DNA of 64,000 bases from Paenibacillus_E qinlingensis_A (GTDB lineage Bacteria > Bacillota > Bacilli > Paenibacillales > NBRC-103111): NCBI RefSeq assembly GCF_031455095.1, contig NZ_JAVDSB010000004.1, forward strand, positions 503,175 through 567,174, read 5' to 3'. Numbering within the stretch: the first letter of the stretch is position 1; each line of letters starts with the position of its first letter. Of the stretch, positions 34,890 to 43,169 are shown in pieces. The notes beneath the pieces were generated by a model. It was given only the letters and a program-made list of their open reading frames with translations. It was not told where the DNA came from and did not search any database. A program made the position numbers and the translations under genes.

Positions 34890-34908
34890 TGTACAAGACC
34901 CTTGTACA
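34890..34908. promoter_or_regulatory. Perfect palindrome TGTACAAG-ACC-CTTGTACA at the cupredoxin translation start
   Basis: Two 8-bp arms with a 3-nt spacer end exactly where the AGGAGG site (34908-34913) begins, 14-32 nt before the ATG. It could be an operator or, as RNA, a hairpin controlling ribosome access. Nothing else stands out in the 294-bp gap from 34628. Confidence 0.6.
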
Positions 34909-34921
34909 GGAGGCGTACCCT

Positions 34922-35368
34922 ATGTCCCGAGTATGGATTATCAAACGCAAGCATGTCATTCAACTAGCAGCCGCGCTTCTACTCCTTCTCATTGGATGGC
35001 TGTATGTCAATCGCGATACCATCCTGCCCACATTAGCCAATCCAACGGCAGAACGCACCATTCACATGGTTGTTGGGGAGTTCAAATCCACTACCGCTGA
35101 TGGCAAAACCATCGAGGCTTACCGCTGGGACCCTGGCTCCATTCCCGTTAAGAAGGGTGAACACATCAAGCTCAGCATCCTTGGCATCAATGGTGAGAGT
35201 CACCCCTTTTTCATCGAAGGGCTCAATATCAGTGGTGAGATCAAAAAAGGCAAAGAAACCATCGTACATTTTACCGCCAATCAAGCAGGGACGTATCGCC
35301 TCATCTGTATGACGCATACGGATATGGCCCATAATGGTCCGATGGTCGGTTATATCGAGGTGTATTAA
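34922..35368 (+). CDS. Membrane-anchored cupredoxin-domain protein
   Basis: A 148-residue protein. One N-terminal membrane segment (about 12-30) is followed by a beta-sandwich domain. Type 1 copper ligands are visible: His in GESHPFFIEG, then Cys, His and Met in LICMTHTDM. The site thus looks complete, as in nitrosocyanin- or plastocyanin-like domains. The ATG at 34922 follows AGGAGG. The gene precedes a two-component system, so copper or redox stress sensing is plausible but inferred. Confidence 0.85.
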   Translation: MSRVWIIKRKHVIQLAAALLLLLIGWLYVNRDTILPTLANPTAERTIHMVVGEFKSTTADGKTIEAYRWDPGSIPVKKGEHIKLSILGINGESHPFFIEGLNISGEIKKGKETIVHFTANQAGTYRLICMTHTDMAHNGPMVGYIEVY

Positions 35369-35521
35369 ATGGCTTCTCCAGCGAAACCTTAAACCATCTT
35401 TCTGCGAACTCGAATCGTCACATTCTCAGGCGACTCGACATCAGAAGTGGCATTAAGGCTTTTTTTCGTTTACACTGATGCCAAGCTCAATTGAATCCCA
35501 ACGAAGAAGGTGCTTCCCGTT

Positions 35522-36202
35522 TTGAAAACACATGTACTCGTGGTCGATGACGATGCCCATATACGCGAATTGATGCGCTTCCTATTTTCCAAAGAAGGTT
35601 ATGCCGTCTTTGAAGCAAGTGATGGTGAACAAGCCTCTCGACTGCTGGAAATGGAACAAATCCATCTCGCTGTTGTTGATGTCATGATGCCGCTTCGTGA
35701 CGGTTTGGAGCTGTGCGCTGAAATCCGCGAACACTACGACATTCCAGTTCTTCTTGTAACGGCCAAAGGAGACATGGAAGATAAAGAAAAGGGCTTTGCC
35801 TCAGGCACCGATGATTACGTAGTAAAGCCGTTCGAGCCGAAGGAACTGCTCTTCCGAGCACGCGCCTTATTACGGCGATATCAGCTCGTTTCCTCGGAAA
35901 TGATTACACTCGGACACACGGTCATCAATCGCAAAAGCTATGAAGTCACGATCTCAGGTGAAACGCTGCTTCTACCGCTCAAAGAATTCCAGCTGCTTGC
36001 GCAATTGGCGAGTCATCCAGGGCGCATTTTTACGCGAGAGCAACTGATTCACATGCTGTGGGGTACAGATTATGAGGGTGACAGTCGAACCATCGATGTG
36101 CATATCAAGCGACTGAGGGAGCGTTTTTACGAGAAAACTAGTGACTTTATAATTACGACGGTGAGAGGACTTGGTTACAAGCTTGAGGTGACAGAAAGGT
36201 GA
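35522..36202 (+). CDS. OmpR-family response regulator
   Basis: A 226-residue regulator. The receiver has VVDDD, phosphoacceptor Asp53 in AVVDVMMPLRDG, and Lys in DDYVVKPFE. The C-terminal winged helix has LPLKEFQLLAQLASHPGRIF and TIDVHIKRLRERF. The TTG at 35522 is chosen because it gives MKTHVLVVDDD and has GAAGG upstream; GTG at 35510 is the alternative. Its stop overlaps the kinase start by 4 bp. The 150-bp gap upstream contains a TTTTTTT tract near 35460 but no clear stem. Confidence 0.92.
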   Translation: MKTHVLVVDDDAHIRELMRFLFSKEGYAVFEASDGEQASRLLEMEQIHLAVVDVMMPLRDGLELCAEIREHYDIPVLLVTAKGDMEDKEKGFASGTDDYVVKPFEPKELLFRARALLRRYQLVSSEMITLGHTVINRKSYEVTISGETLLLPLKEFQLLAQLASHPGRIFTREQLIHMLWGTDYEGDSRTIDVHIKRLRERFYEKTSDFIITTVRGLGYKLEVTER

Positions 36203-37578
36203 AAACTTTATATTTTCGCATCGTTGTTACGTTTATTCTCATCGCAATGGTCAGCTCCGTGCTCGCTCTCTTTCTTTCGAATTGGTATTATCTAACGAAA
36301 TTAAGAGATCAGAACGAGGAACAGATTTGGAAAATTACAACGGAAATTCGCACGCTTTACGAGGAAATGCCGGGTGTAGAGCCCTCAACCTTTTTCACCC
36401 ATATCGCCAATATGGGCTTCCAGCTCTATGTTGTGAATGAGCAGATGGCTGGGACCTTCTATGGGGCACCGTATAAACATACACAGTTCGATCCGGAGCA
36501 TATTCAACGTGTTCTAGCGGGGGAAACGTACCGTGGAATGCTGCAAGAGCGGCATGTTCTCATGGTGATCGGTTATTTTGAAAATAGCCTGCGCAACAGT
36601 ATCGGTGTTCCCCTTCAGGTGCAAGGGAAATCGTATGCCTTGTTTGTTCGGCCTGCTCTGGAACAGCAGATCGGCGGCGTTCGCGTCCTGATGGCTTTTC
36701 TACTCGGACTTACCTTCCTTTTCAGCATCGTCCTCATCATCATTCTCTCCCAACTTATCGTAAAGCCTATCAAAAAATTACGAGAAGCCACAAAGCGAAT
36801 CGTTGGAGGCAGCTATGAAATAACGATGGACGTTTCCCGGCAGGACGAGATTGGGGAGCTTGCACGAGATTTCACCTACATGGCGCAATCGCTCAAACAG
36901 GTAGAAGCTATGAGGCAGGAATTCGTGGGCAATGTCTCGCATGAAATCCAGTCTCCCTTAACCTCAATTCAGGGCTTCGCCCAATCCATACTGGATCAGA
37001 CGACCTCCGAGGAGGAGAAGGAGCGCTATCTTCATATCATTTTAGACGAAAGCAAAAGGTTGTCCTCTCTCAGCAAACAACTCCTAACACTAGCCTCGTT
37101 AGATAAAGAGAGTCATGTAGTTAAGCGAACCCTGTACAGGCTGGACGAACAAATTCGTCAAATTCTCATTAATACCGAGTGGCAATGGTCGGATAAAGAC
37201 CTAGCGATTGATTTGAATTTACCGGAAACCGACGTCTCGGCAGACCATCAATTGATGCATCAGGTTTGGCTTAACCTTATTACGAATGGCATCAAATACG
37301 CTCGTCCTCATGACGCCTTACACCTTGCCATTCAGTCTTCAGAGACGGAGGTCACCGTCGTGGTAAGCGACACAGGGATTGGCATGTCGGAGGCGGAACT
37401 ACCTCATATTTTCACCCGCTTCTACAAAGCGGATCGCTCTCGAAACCGAGCTAGTGCCGGCACGGGCCTTGGTTTATCCATTGTTCAGAAAATCATCGAG
37501 CTGCACCGTGGCAGTATTCATGTGCAAAGTGAACTCGGTAAAGGGACTACTTTCACTGTTAGGCTCCCTCGAATGTAA
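36199..37578 (+). CDS. Membrane sensor histidine kinase with HAMP domain
   Basis: A 459-residue kinase. Membrane segments are near 8-28 and 165-188, a HAMP linker follows (about 189-240), then the His box GNVSHEIQSPLTSI with His near 248, the N box HQVWLNLITNGIKYA, G1 DTGIGMSEAE and G2 GTGLGLSIVQKIIE. It starts with GTG, overlapping the regulator by 4 bp. The 130-residue outer domain is the sensor. The neighbouring cupredoxin and MMPL genes are candidate targets or partners. Confidence 0.93.
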   Translation: MKTLYFRIVVTFILIAMVSSVLALFLSNWYYLTKLRDQNEEQIWKITTEIRTLYEEMPGVEPSTFFTHIANMGFQLYVVNEQMAGTFYGAPYKHTQFDPEHIQRVLAGETYRGMLQERHVLMVIGYFENSLRNSIGVPLQVQGKSYALFVRPALEQQIGGVRVLMAFLLGLTFLFSIVLIIILSQLIVKPIKKLREATKRIVGGSYEITMDVSRQDEIGELARDFTYMAQSLKQVEAMRQEFVGNVSHEIQSPLTSIQGFAQSILDQTTSEEEKERYLHIILDESKRLSSLSKQLLTLASLDKESHVVKRTLYRLDEQIRQILINTEWQWSDKDLAIDLNLPETDVSADHQLMHQVWLNLITNGIKYARPHDALHLAIQSSETEVTVVVSDTGIGMSEAELPHIFTRFYKADRSRNRASAGTGLGLSIVQKIIELHRGSIHVQSELGKGTTFTVRLPRM

Positions 37579-37651
37579 TCTCCCATTCATCATCCGTTCA
37601 TATTCCTCTCCTACTATTTGAAATAGATTTAGGAGAGGGGAATGAACCTGC

Positions 37652-39853
37652 ATGAAACCTACTTTATCACATCTTGCCAAGTTCGTAAGCAGTGCCAAAG
37701 GTGTCCGAATCGTACTCATCAGCTGGTTAGCTGCCATCCTTTTATTAAGCGCATTTGCGCCATCTTCCAAAGAAGTCGCTCAAAGTGGTGGTGAAGGCAG
37801 CCTTGGTAGCCATACACTGTCTGAAACAGCTAAACAGCTATTGCAAGAGGCCTACCCTTCCCAAGACGGCTTAACTGCCATCCTGGTGTTCCATTCCCAG
37901 AAACCCATTACAGATTCTGAACGTGGTGCTATTACGAGCATCAGTACGTGGCTGGCTTCTGATCAGAAGCCACTCTACGTCACGCGTTCTCTACCCTTCC
38001 ATCAAATGCCTGCCGCGCAGCAAGAGCTCTTATTTTCCGCAGATCGAACAACGCTCTTGTTAACACTCTCCCTGCAGAAGGATCTGGCATCTGGTCCTGT
38101 CTACGATACCCTTGAACAGATTCGTCATATGTCGGAGCAACAAAGCTTGGGGACGATGAAGCTTGAAATTACAGGTCCTGCGGGCATCTCATCCGATACC
38201 ATCATGCTCTTCAAAAAGGCCGATATTGTGTTAATGCTCGCCACACTTGGGATTATTCTCGTTATTTTAATCGTCATCTATCGTTCCCCGCTTCTAGCCT
38301 TGTTACCTTTGGTTATCGCAGGCATGGTATATGCAGTCGTGGATAGACTCATAGGCTTAGCTGGCAAAATGGGCTGGATATTCGTCGAGAAGCAATCCCT
38401 CTCCATTATGATGATTTTGCTTTTTGCCGTGTTGACGGATTACTGCTTATTTATCATAGCGCGCTACCGTTCTGCCCTGCGGACAACGGATTCCAAGTAC
38501 GATGCGATGTCGAAGGCTTTCTCCCATGTAGCTGAACCGATTTTCTTTAGCGGCGGCACCGTGCTAATCGCCATGCTCACTTTATTCACAGCAGTGTTCA
38601 AGCCGTATCATAGCTTTGCTCCAGTGTTTGCCATCGCGATGGTCGTCATTTTGCTTGGTGGACTGACGTTGATTCCTGCCATGTTTGCCTTGATTGGACG
38701 GAGAGCTTTTTGGCCGTTTATTCCACGTGAGGAAGCGTCGCTTGTGAAGGAGGAGCCTCGCAGCTTCTGGGCGTGGATCAGCACTCGCGTGACCACAAAG
38801 CCACGGATAACCGCACTTGTGCTCATAATTGTACTGTTGGCACCTGCGCTATCTACACTAGGAACGCGTTATTCATTTAATCTCATGAAATCCTTCCCTA
38901 TCGATATTTCTTCCAGACAAGGTTTTGAAATTCTGGAGGCACGATTCCCACAAGGGGAATTGGCGCCAGTCACTGTCCTTTTGGAGTCGGAGAAAGCAAT
39001 CGTAAGGAACGAGTCGTTTAATAAAAAAATAAATACACTGACTGGACTTATTCAGGGGCGTGAGGGGATTAGTTCGCTTACAATGGCGGTCGACCCCGCT
39101 CAGTTAACTTCTGAGCATACTGACATATCTAAGCATATGAAACTTCAGCTCATTTTAAAGTTGAATCCTTATGATCAAGCCGCACTTGATTTGATCTCCA
39201 GCTTACGCAAGGATAGTGATGCCATGCTTGAGCAGAGTGGCTTTGAGCCTGGCCAGTTCACCCTGCATTATGCTGGACAGACTGCAGAGCAGCTTGATGT
39301 TCGTACTATGAATAAGCGTGATACGCTCGTTATTTTCTCACTTATTACGATATTGATTACCCTTATGCTCATCTGGCAGTCCCGTTCAATTCGACTGGCG
39401 CTCACCATGATGGCCACCATGCTGCTGTCCTACGCAGCTACGATGGGAATCGTGTGGAGTGTGTTTCATTTCGGATTTGGTTACGATGCCTTCAGCTACC
39501 GTCTGCCTGTGTACACGTTTATCTTTCTCATCTCGTTAGGTGTGGACTATAACATCATCTTGGTCTCTCGGGTGCAAGAGGAATCGCGGCGCCATCCTTG
39601 GCAAGTAGCCGTGCAACGTGGTGCCGCGTTAACTGGTGGCGTCATTTCTTCAGCTGGCATCGTGCTGGCGGCGACCTTCTGCGTCTTAATGACGCAGCCT
39701 TTACAGGAGCTGCTGCTGTTTGGATTCGCGATGGCTGCCGGTATTCTCATCGATACCTTTCTCGTACGAGGCATGTTGCTTCCAGCACTGATGACTAAGA
39801 TGGAGCCGCGTGTGAATACAGCGAAGCTTTCTTCACGAACTTGGGCGCCCTAG
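37652..39853 (+). CDS. MMPL-family membrane transporter
   Basis: A 733-residue protein of the RND-like MMPL family with about 12 membrane helices. There are two external loops (about 40-170 and 400-550) and two clusters of helices. Family features include VLTDYCLFIIARYRS after the first helix bundle and SLGVDYNIILVSRVQEESRR in the second half. These proteins move lipids or hydrophobic compounds using the proton gradient. The gene follows the two-component system by 73 bp and may be its regulated target. Confidence 0.93.
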   Translation: MKPTLSHLAKFVSSAKGVRIVLISWLAAILLLSAFAPSSKEVAQSGGEGSLGSHTLSETAKQLLQEAYPSQDGLTAILVFHSQKPITDSERGAITSISTWLASDQKPLYVTRSLPFHQMPAAQQELLFSADRTTLLLTLSLQKDLASGPVYDTLEQIRHMSEQQSLGTMKLEITGPAGISSDTIMLFKKADIVLMLATLGIILVILIVIYRSPLLALLPLVIAGMVYAVVDRLIGLAGKMGWIFVEKQSLSIMMILLFAVLTDYCLFIIARYRSALRTTDSKYDAMSKAFSHVAEPIFFSGGTVLIAMLTLFTAVFKPYHSFAPVFAIAMVVILLGGLTLIPAMFALIGRRAFWPFIPREEASLVKEEPRSFWAWISTRVTTKPRITALVLIIVLLAPALSTLGTRYSFNLMKSFPIDISSRQGFEILEARFPQGELAPVTVLLESEKAIVRNESFNKKINTLTGLIQGREGISSLTMAVDPAQLTSEHTDISKHMKLQLILKLNPYDQAALDLISSLRKDSDAMLEQSGFEPGQFTLHYAGQTAEQLDVRTMNKRDTLVIFSLITILITLMLIWQSRSIRLALTMMATMLLSYAATMGIVWSVFHFGFGYDAFSYRLPVYTFIFLISLGVDYNIILVSRVQEESRRHPWQVAVQRGAALTGGVISSAGIVLAATFCVLMTQPLQELLLFGFAMAAGILIDTFLVRGMLLPALMTKMEPRVNTAKLSSRTWAP

Positions 39854-39924
39854 GTCCTTGTCACGAGTCGCTCTCCGCCCTCTCTGTGCATACACATATC
39901 AGAGAGAGGAGCGTCGATCCCTTT

Positions 39925-40242
39925 ATGGTGTATCAGAATCAAAGTGAACGTCACAAACAGCAATACCCCAACGCTCGTGCTATTCGGAGAGCATGCAACA
40001 AGGAATTATATCGAACCATTAAGCGGCTCAAAATTTGGCTAACCCCCGAGCAAATCAAGTCCGCTGAGACCATTTATGTGAAAAAAGTGATACTGAATCT
40101 CCCCTTCATCGTCGATAATGGCAGCAACCGTCGCTTACTAGCCGACTGGTTCGCCGAACACGTAGGACCGGAGATCGCCCCTATATGGAACGTCGAGCTG
40201 GAAAGCTTAACGGAGGCATTCCGCGACGCATTCGGCGGTTAA
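39925..40242 (+). CDS. Conserved-looking small protein of unknown function
   Basis: A 105-residue basic protein starting MVYQNQSERHKQQ. It is rich in Arg/Lys and Trp and looks helical, with ACNKELYRTIKRLKIWLTPE and LADWFAEHVGPEIAPIWNVE. No family is recognised. A GAGAGGAG site lies somewhat far upstream. It follows the MMPL gene by 71 bp and a clear terminator follows it, so it is probably the last gene of that transcript. Confidence 0.6.
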   Translation: MVYQNQSERHKQQYPNARAIRRACNKELYRTIKRLKIWLTPEQIKSAETIYVKKVILNLPFIVDNGSNRRLLADWFAEHVGPEIAPIWNVELESLTEAFRDAFGG

Positions 40243-40251
40243 TATCACGGA

Positions 40252-40279
40252 AGGCCCGGAGTGATTACGGGCCTTTTTG
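40252..40279 (+). terminator. Terminator after the MMPL/small-protein unit
   Basis: AGGCCCG and CGGGCCT form a stem around a 9-nt loop, followed by TTTTTG. It lies 10 bp after the stop at 40242. Confidence 0.9.
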
Positions 40280-40356
40280 CTGCCTTTTTTCCTTCCACTT
40301 TCTACTCCTAGATATTTCTGCTCTTGCTGCTCTTGTTGCTCTTCTTACTTTCCCTG

Positions 40357-40392
40357 CTACTGCTACTGCTAGTGCTACTGCTACTGCTCTTC
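40357..40392. repeat. CTGCTA-type microsatellite
   Basis: The hexamer CTGCTA repeats with one variant (CTAGTG) through 40357-40392, and looser CTGCTC and CTTGTTGCTC motifs precede it. The interval 40280-40790 contains no supported gene and consists mainly of such low-complexity and repeat sequence. Confidence 0.7.
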
Positions 40393-40429
40393 CACTCTTT
40401 CTACTCTTCCTGGCCCCTGCAAATTCTTT

Positions 40430-40617
40430 AAAAAGATGCGATAATGCAGTTTTTTCAGCTCCTCTTCACTCTAATTCAGTGATTTGATGCAAAAATACAT
40501 CAATTCACCTTTTTTTTCCTTCTCAATCCTCAAATGACACTAAAAAGATGTATATTCGCAGTTTTTCCCAATATTTGACGAAAAAACTCCATAAAAGCTG
40601 CATATTTGCAGTTTTGG
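40430..40617. repeat. Three degenerate copies of AAAAAGATGTATATTTGCAGTTTT
   Basis: Copies lie at about 40430-40456, 40541-40567 and 40591-40617. All share an A-run, (G/C)ATGC or GATGT, an AT-rich core and GCAGTTTT. Each is a weak inverted repeat (AAAA...TTTT). They are probably a dispersed intergenic element. Confidence 0.7.
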
Positions 40618-40662
40618 GTGTTTTGAATTGAGAGGTTGTGCCTTTTTTGACGGTGAGAAAGT

Positions 40663-40718
40663 TTTGGCGGTTTGGCGGTTTGGCGGTTTGGCGGTTTGGC
40701 GGTTTGGCGGTTTGGCGG
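40663..40718. repeat. Seven perfect tandem copies of the octamer TTTGGCGG
   Basis: Units of exactly 8 bp run without interruption from 40663 to 40718 and break off in TTTGTTGC. Open frames across it are by-products. A tract like this should be prone to slippage. Confidence 0.95.
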
Positions 40719-40758
40719 TTTGTTGCTTCCTCCTCCCCTCTCGCTTCGCAAAAAAAAG

Positions 40759-40782
40759 CCGCGGGGCACAACCGCCCCCGCG
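40759..40782 (-). terminator. Terminator after the GH4 gene
   Basis: On the minus strand CGCGGGG pairs with CCCCGCG around a 10-nt loop, followed by GCTTTTTTTTT. It lies 11 bp after the stop at 40793. Confidence 0.9.
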
Positions 40783-40792
40783 ACCTCAACCA

Positions 40793-42091
40793 TTACATAT
40801 ACTCAGGCAGCCACTTGCCATGCGCCTCAATCATCTCGTCACACATCGCGACGATATCATCCATCGACAGCTCAGCAGCTGTGTGCGGATCTAGCATCGC
40901 AGCATGATAAATATGCTCACGTTTATGTGTAATCGCAGCTTCAATCGTCAACAACTGCGTGTTGATGTTCGTACGGTTCAACGCCGCTAGCTGCGGAGGC
41001 AGATCACCTACATAGGTAGGTGTAACGCCGTTGCGATCTACCAAGCACGGTACTTCTACACACGCTTCGCGCGGTAAGTTCGTAATTAAGCCGGTATTCA
41101 TCACGTTACCACCGATTTTGAACGGAACATCCGTCTCAATCGCCTCGAAAATATACGAAGCATACTCATGTGAACGCACATGCGTCAGATTCGCATCGTT
41201 CACAAGATCCTCGCGCATTTGCTTCCAGCGACTAATTTGGTCAATACAACGACGCGGATACTCATCCAGCGGAATATTGAAACGATCCACCAACTCCGGG
41301 TAGCTCCGTTTGATGAAGTACGGATGGTACTCTGCATTATGCTCAGAGGACTCTGTAATGTAGTGACCGAATTTCAGCATCATTTCATAGCGAACCATAT
41401 CCTTGTGCTTCTCTTTTTGCTTCTCGGCGGCACGTTTCTTAATCTCCGGATACAAATCAACGCCATCCTTGGATACCTCGAGCAACCAAGCCATGTGGTT
41501 AATACCCGCGATTTTCGCTTTCACACCTGTTTGATCAATTTCCAAATGCTTGAACAACTCCGGCACGCAAGTTTGCACACTGTGACATAGACCTACTGTA
41601 CGCACACCGCCATACGTGTTCATCACATTCGTCAACACAGCCATTGGGTTCGTGTAGTTAAGGAACAACGCATCCGGACACACCTCGCGAATATCCGCTG
41701 CAAAATCCAGCATAACTGGAATCGTTCTCAAGTTGCGGAAGATACCACCAATACCAACCGTATCGGCAATCGTTTGGCGCAAACCATACTTCTTCGGAAT
41801 TTCAAAATCCGTAATTGTACATGGATCATAACCACCTACTTGGATCGCATTCACCACATATTTAGCACCGTTAAGCGCTTCTTTGCGGTCTGTATACGAT
41901 TTAATAATGGATGTGCTTCCACTTGTTTTCTTGATGTTATTCAACATATTTGCTGAGTCTTGCAACCGTTCATGATCAATATCAAAGAGAGCGATTTCAA
42001 AGCCTTGTAATGCGGGTGTAAGCAAACAATCACCGAGTACATTTTTCGCAAAAACCGTGCTTCCTGCACCTAAAAAAGTAATTTTGGACAT
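40793..42091 (-). CDS. Glycoside hydrolase family 4 (alpha-galactosidase/6-phospho-glucosidase type)
   Basis: A 432-residue cytoplasmic enzyme. GH4 enzymes use NAD+ and a divalent metal. The N-terminal dinucleotide site is ITFLGAGSTVFAKNVLGD. The metal and substrate segments are FLNYTNPMAVLTN and GLCHSVQTCVPE, the latter typical of MelA-type alpha-galactosidases. GINHMAWLLEV follows. It is transcribed divergently from an AraC regulator gene 145 bp away. No transport genes adjoin it, so the sugar source is unknown. Confidence 0.92.
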   Translation of the reverse strand: MSKITFLGAGSTVFAKNVLGDCLLTPALQGFEIALFDIDHERLQDSANMLNNIKKTSGSTSIIKSYTDRKEALNGAKYVVNAIQVGGYDPCTITDFEIPKKYGLRQTIADTVGIGGIFRNLRTIPVMLDFAADIREVCPDALFLNYTNPMAVLTNVMNTYGGVRTVGLCHSVQTCVPELFKHLEIDQTGVKAKIAGINHMAWLLEVSKDGVDLYPEIKKRAAEKQKEKHKDMVRYEMMLKFGHYITESSEHNAEYHPYFIKRSYPELVDRFNIPLDEYPRRCIDQISRWKQMREDLVNDANLTHVRSHEYASYIFEAIETDVPFKIGGNVMNTGLITNLPREACVEVPCLVDRNGVTPTYVGDLPPQLAALNRTNINTQLLTIEAAITHKREHIYHAAMLDPHTAAELSMDDIVAMCDEMIEAHGKWLPEYM

Positions 42092-42236
42092 GTGAGATTC
42101 TCCTCCAATAGTTCATCTATTTCATATCTTTACTATAGCGCATGCTCGGTTTGAAAAATATGGATTGAAACAACTCCAATATGGACATTTGTAGTTTAAT
42201 AGGGTACGCTCAAGATAAAAACATAGCGAGGCTTCT

Positions 42237-43103
42237 ATGATTCCAGAGCACACTTATTTCTCAGTAAATATTAACCCCCTTCATAGTAACCTTGAACTGT
42301 CCGTGCTTTTTAGCGGTGAAGGCAAGCCTTTCCCGCTCCACAAAACGGGACCCGCTGTTCATGATTATTTTTTGATTCATACCGTACATGCGGGAAAGGG
42401 TACTTTTGAAATGTGTGGACGAACCTATGACTGCCAGGCCGGGGATACCTTCATCATCTATCCAGGCGAGCTGTTCACTTACACCGCAGATGCCAATACG
42501 CCATGGCACTATACGTGGGTTGCTTTTACCGGCCGTGCCGCAAGCACGACACTTGCACAAATTGGCATGTCACCCGAGCAAGCTGTCATATCTGGCAGCA
42601 CACCGCGAACCATTAGGCACTACTATCGTCATATTCGCTCCTCTTTTCGCCAAAGCGATTTCCCCCAGTTGGAGGAGTTGGAAGCCGAGGGCTGGCTGCG
42701 CTTGCTTCTACATGAACTTGGCCGCGTGAATACACACCATATTTCCGTTAAACATACGGCAGAAACCGATATTAAGCGCCAAATTGGCCAGGCCATCCGC
42801 TACTTAGAACTGCAATACACGCAAGCCGTCTCTATCGAGCATCTCGCTCGCAACCTTGGTTATCATCGGACCTATCTATGCAAAATGTTCAAACAATCCA
42901 CGGGCTTGTCCCCTATGCAGTATTTATTCAACATCCGCATGGAAAGGGCTAAACAGCTGTTACGAACGGCCATGACGATCGATCAGATTGCCTCGTCCGT
43001 CGGCTTTAACGATGCGCTCTACTTCTCCAAGCAGTTTCACAAATGGAGTGGTTCTGCGCCTTCGGTCTATCGCAAGGAACTCAGAAACAACCAGTCAGAG
43101 TGA
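42237..43103 (+). CDS. AraC-family transcriptional regulator
   Basis: A 288-residue regulator with an N-terminal cupin-like sugar-sensing domain (GKGTFEMCGRTYDCQAGDTF) and a C-terminal double helix-turn-helix (VSIEHLARNLGYHRTYLCKM and IDQIASSVGFNDALYFSKQF). The divergent position next to the GH4 gene suggests it activates that gene in response to a sugar. GCGAGG precedes the ATG at good spacing. Confidence 0.92.
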   Translation: MIPEHTYFSVNINPLHSNLELSVLFSGEGKPFPLHKTGPAVHDYFLIHTVHAGKGTFEMCGRTYDCQAGDTFIIYPGELFTYTADANTPWHYTWVAFTGRAASTTLAQIGMSPEQAVISGSTPRTIRHYYRHIRSSFRQSDFPQLEELEAEGWLRLLLHELGRVNTHHISVKHTAETDIKRQIGQAIRYLELQYTQAVSIEHLARNLGYHRTYLCKMFKQSTGLSPMQYLFNIRMERAKQLLRTAMTIDQIASSVGFNDALYFSKQFHKWSGSAPSVYRKELRNNQSE

Positions 43104-43125
43104 CATTTCCTCATGACATGTCGAA

Positions 43126-43155
43126 GAGCCTATACCAACATCTTGGCATAGGCTC
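43126..43155. terminator. Probable terminator between convergent genes
   Basis: GAGCCTAT-CCAA and TTGG-ATAGGCTC form a long stem with few mismatches in the 66-bp gap between the AraC gene and the propeller gene. T-tracts are poor in both directions. Confidence 0.6.
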
Positions 43156-43169
43156 TCGTGCATTGTTTA

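Noticed and set aside
40663..40718. Possible CRISPR array
   Set aside because: The unit is 8 bp with no spacers, and no cas genes are in the window.
40523..40932. Several open frames across (TTTGGCGG)7
   Set aside because: The period keeps many frames open; the peptides are simple repeats of the octamer with no ribosome site.
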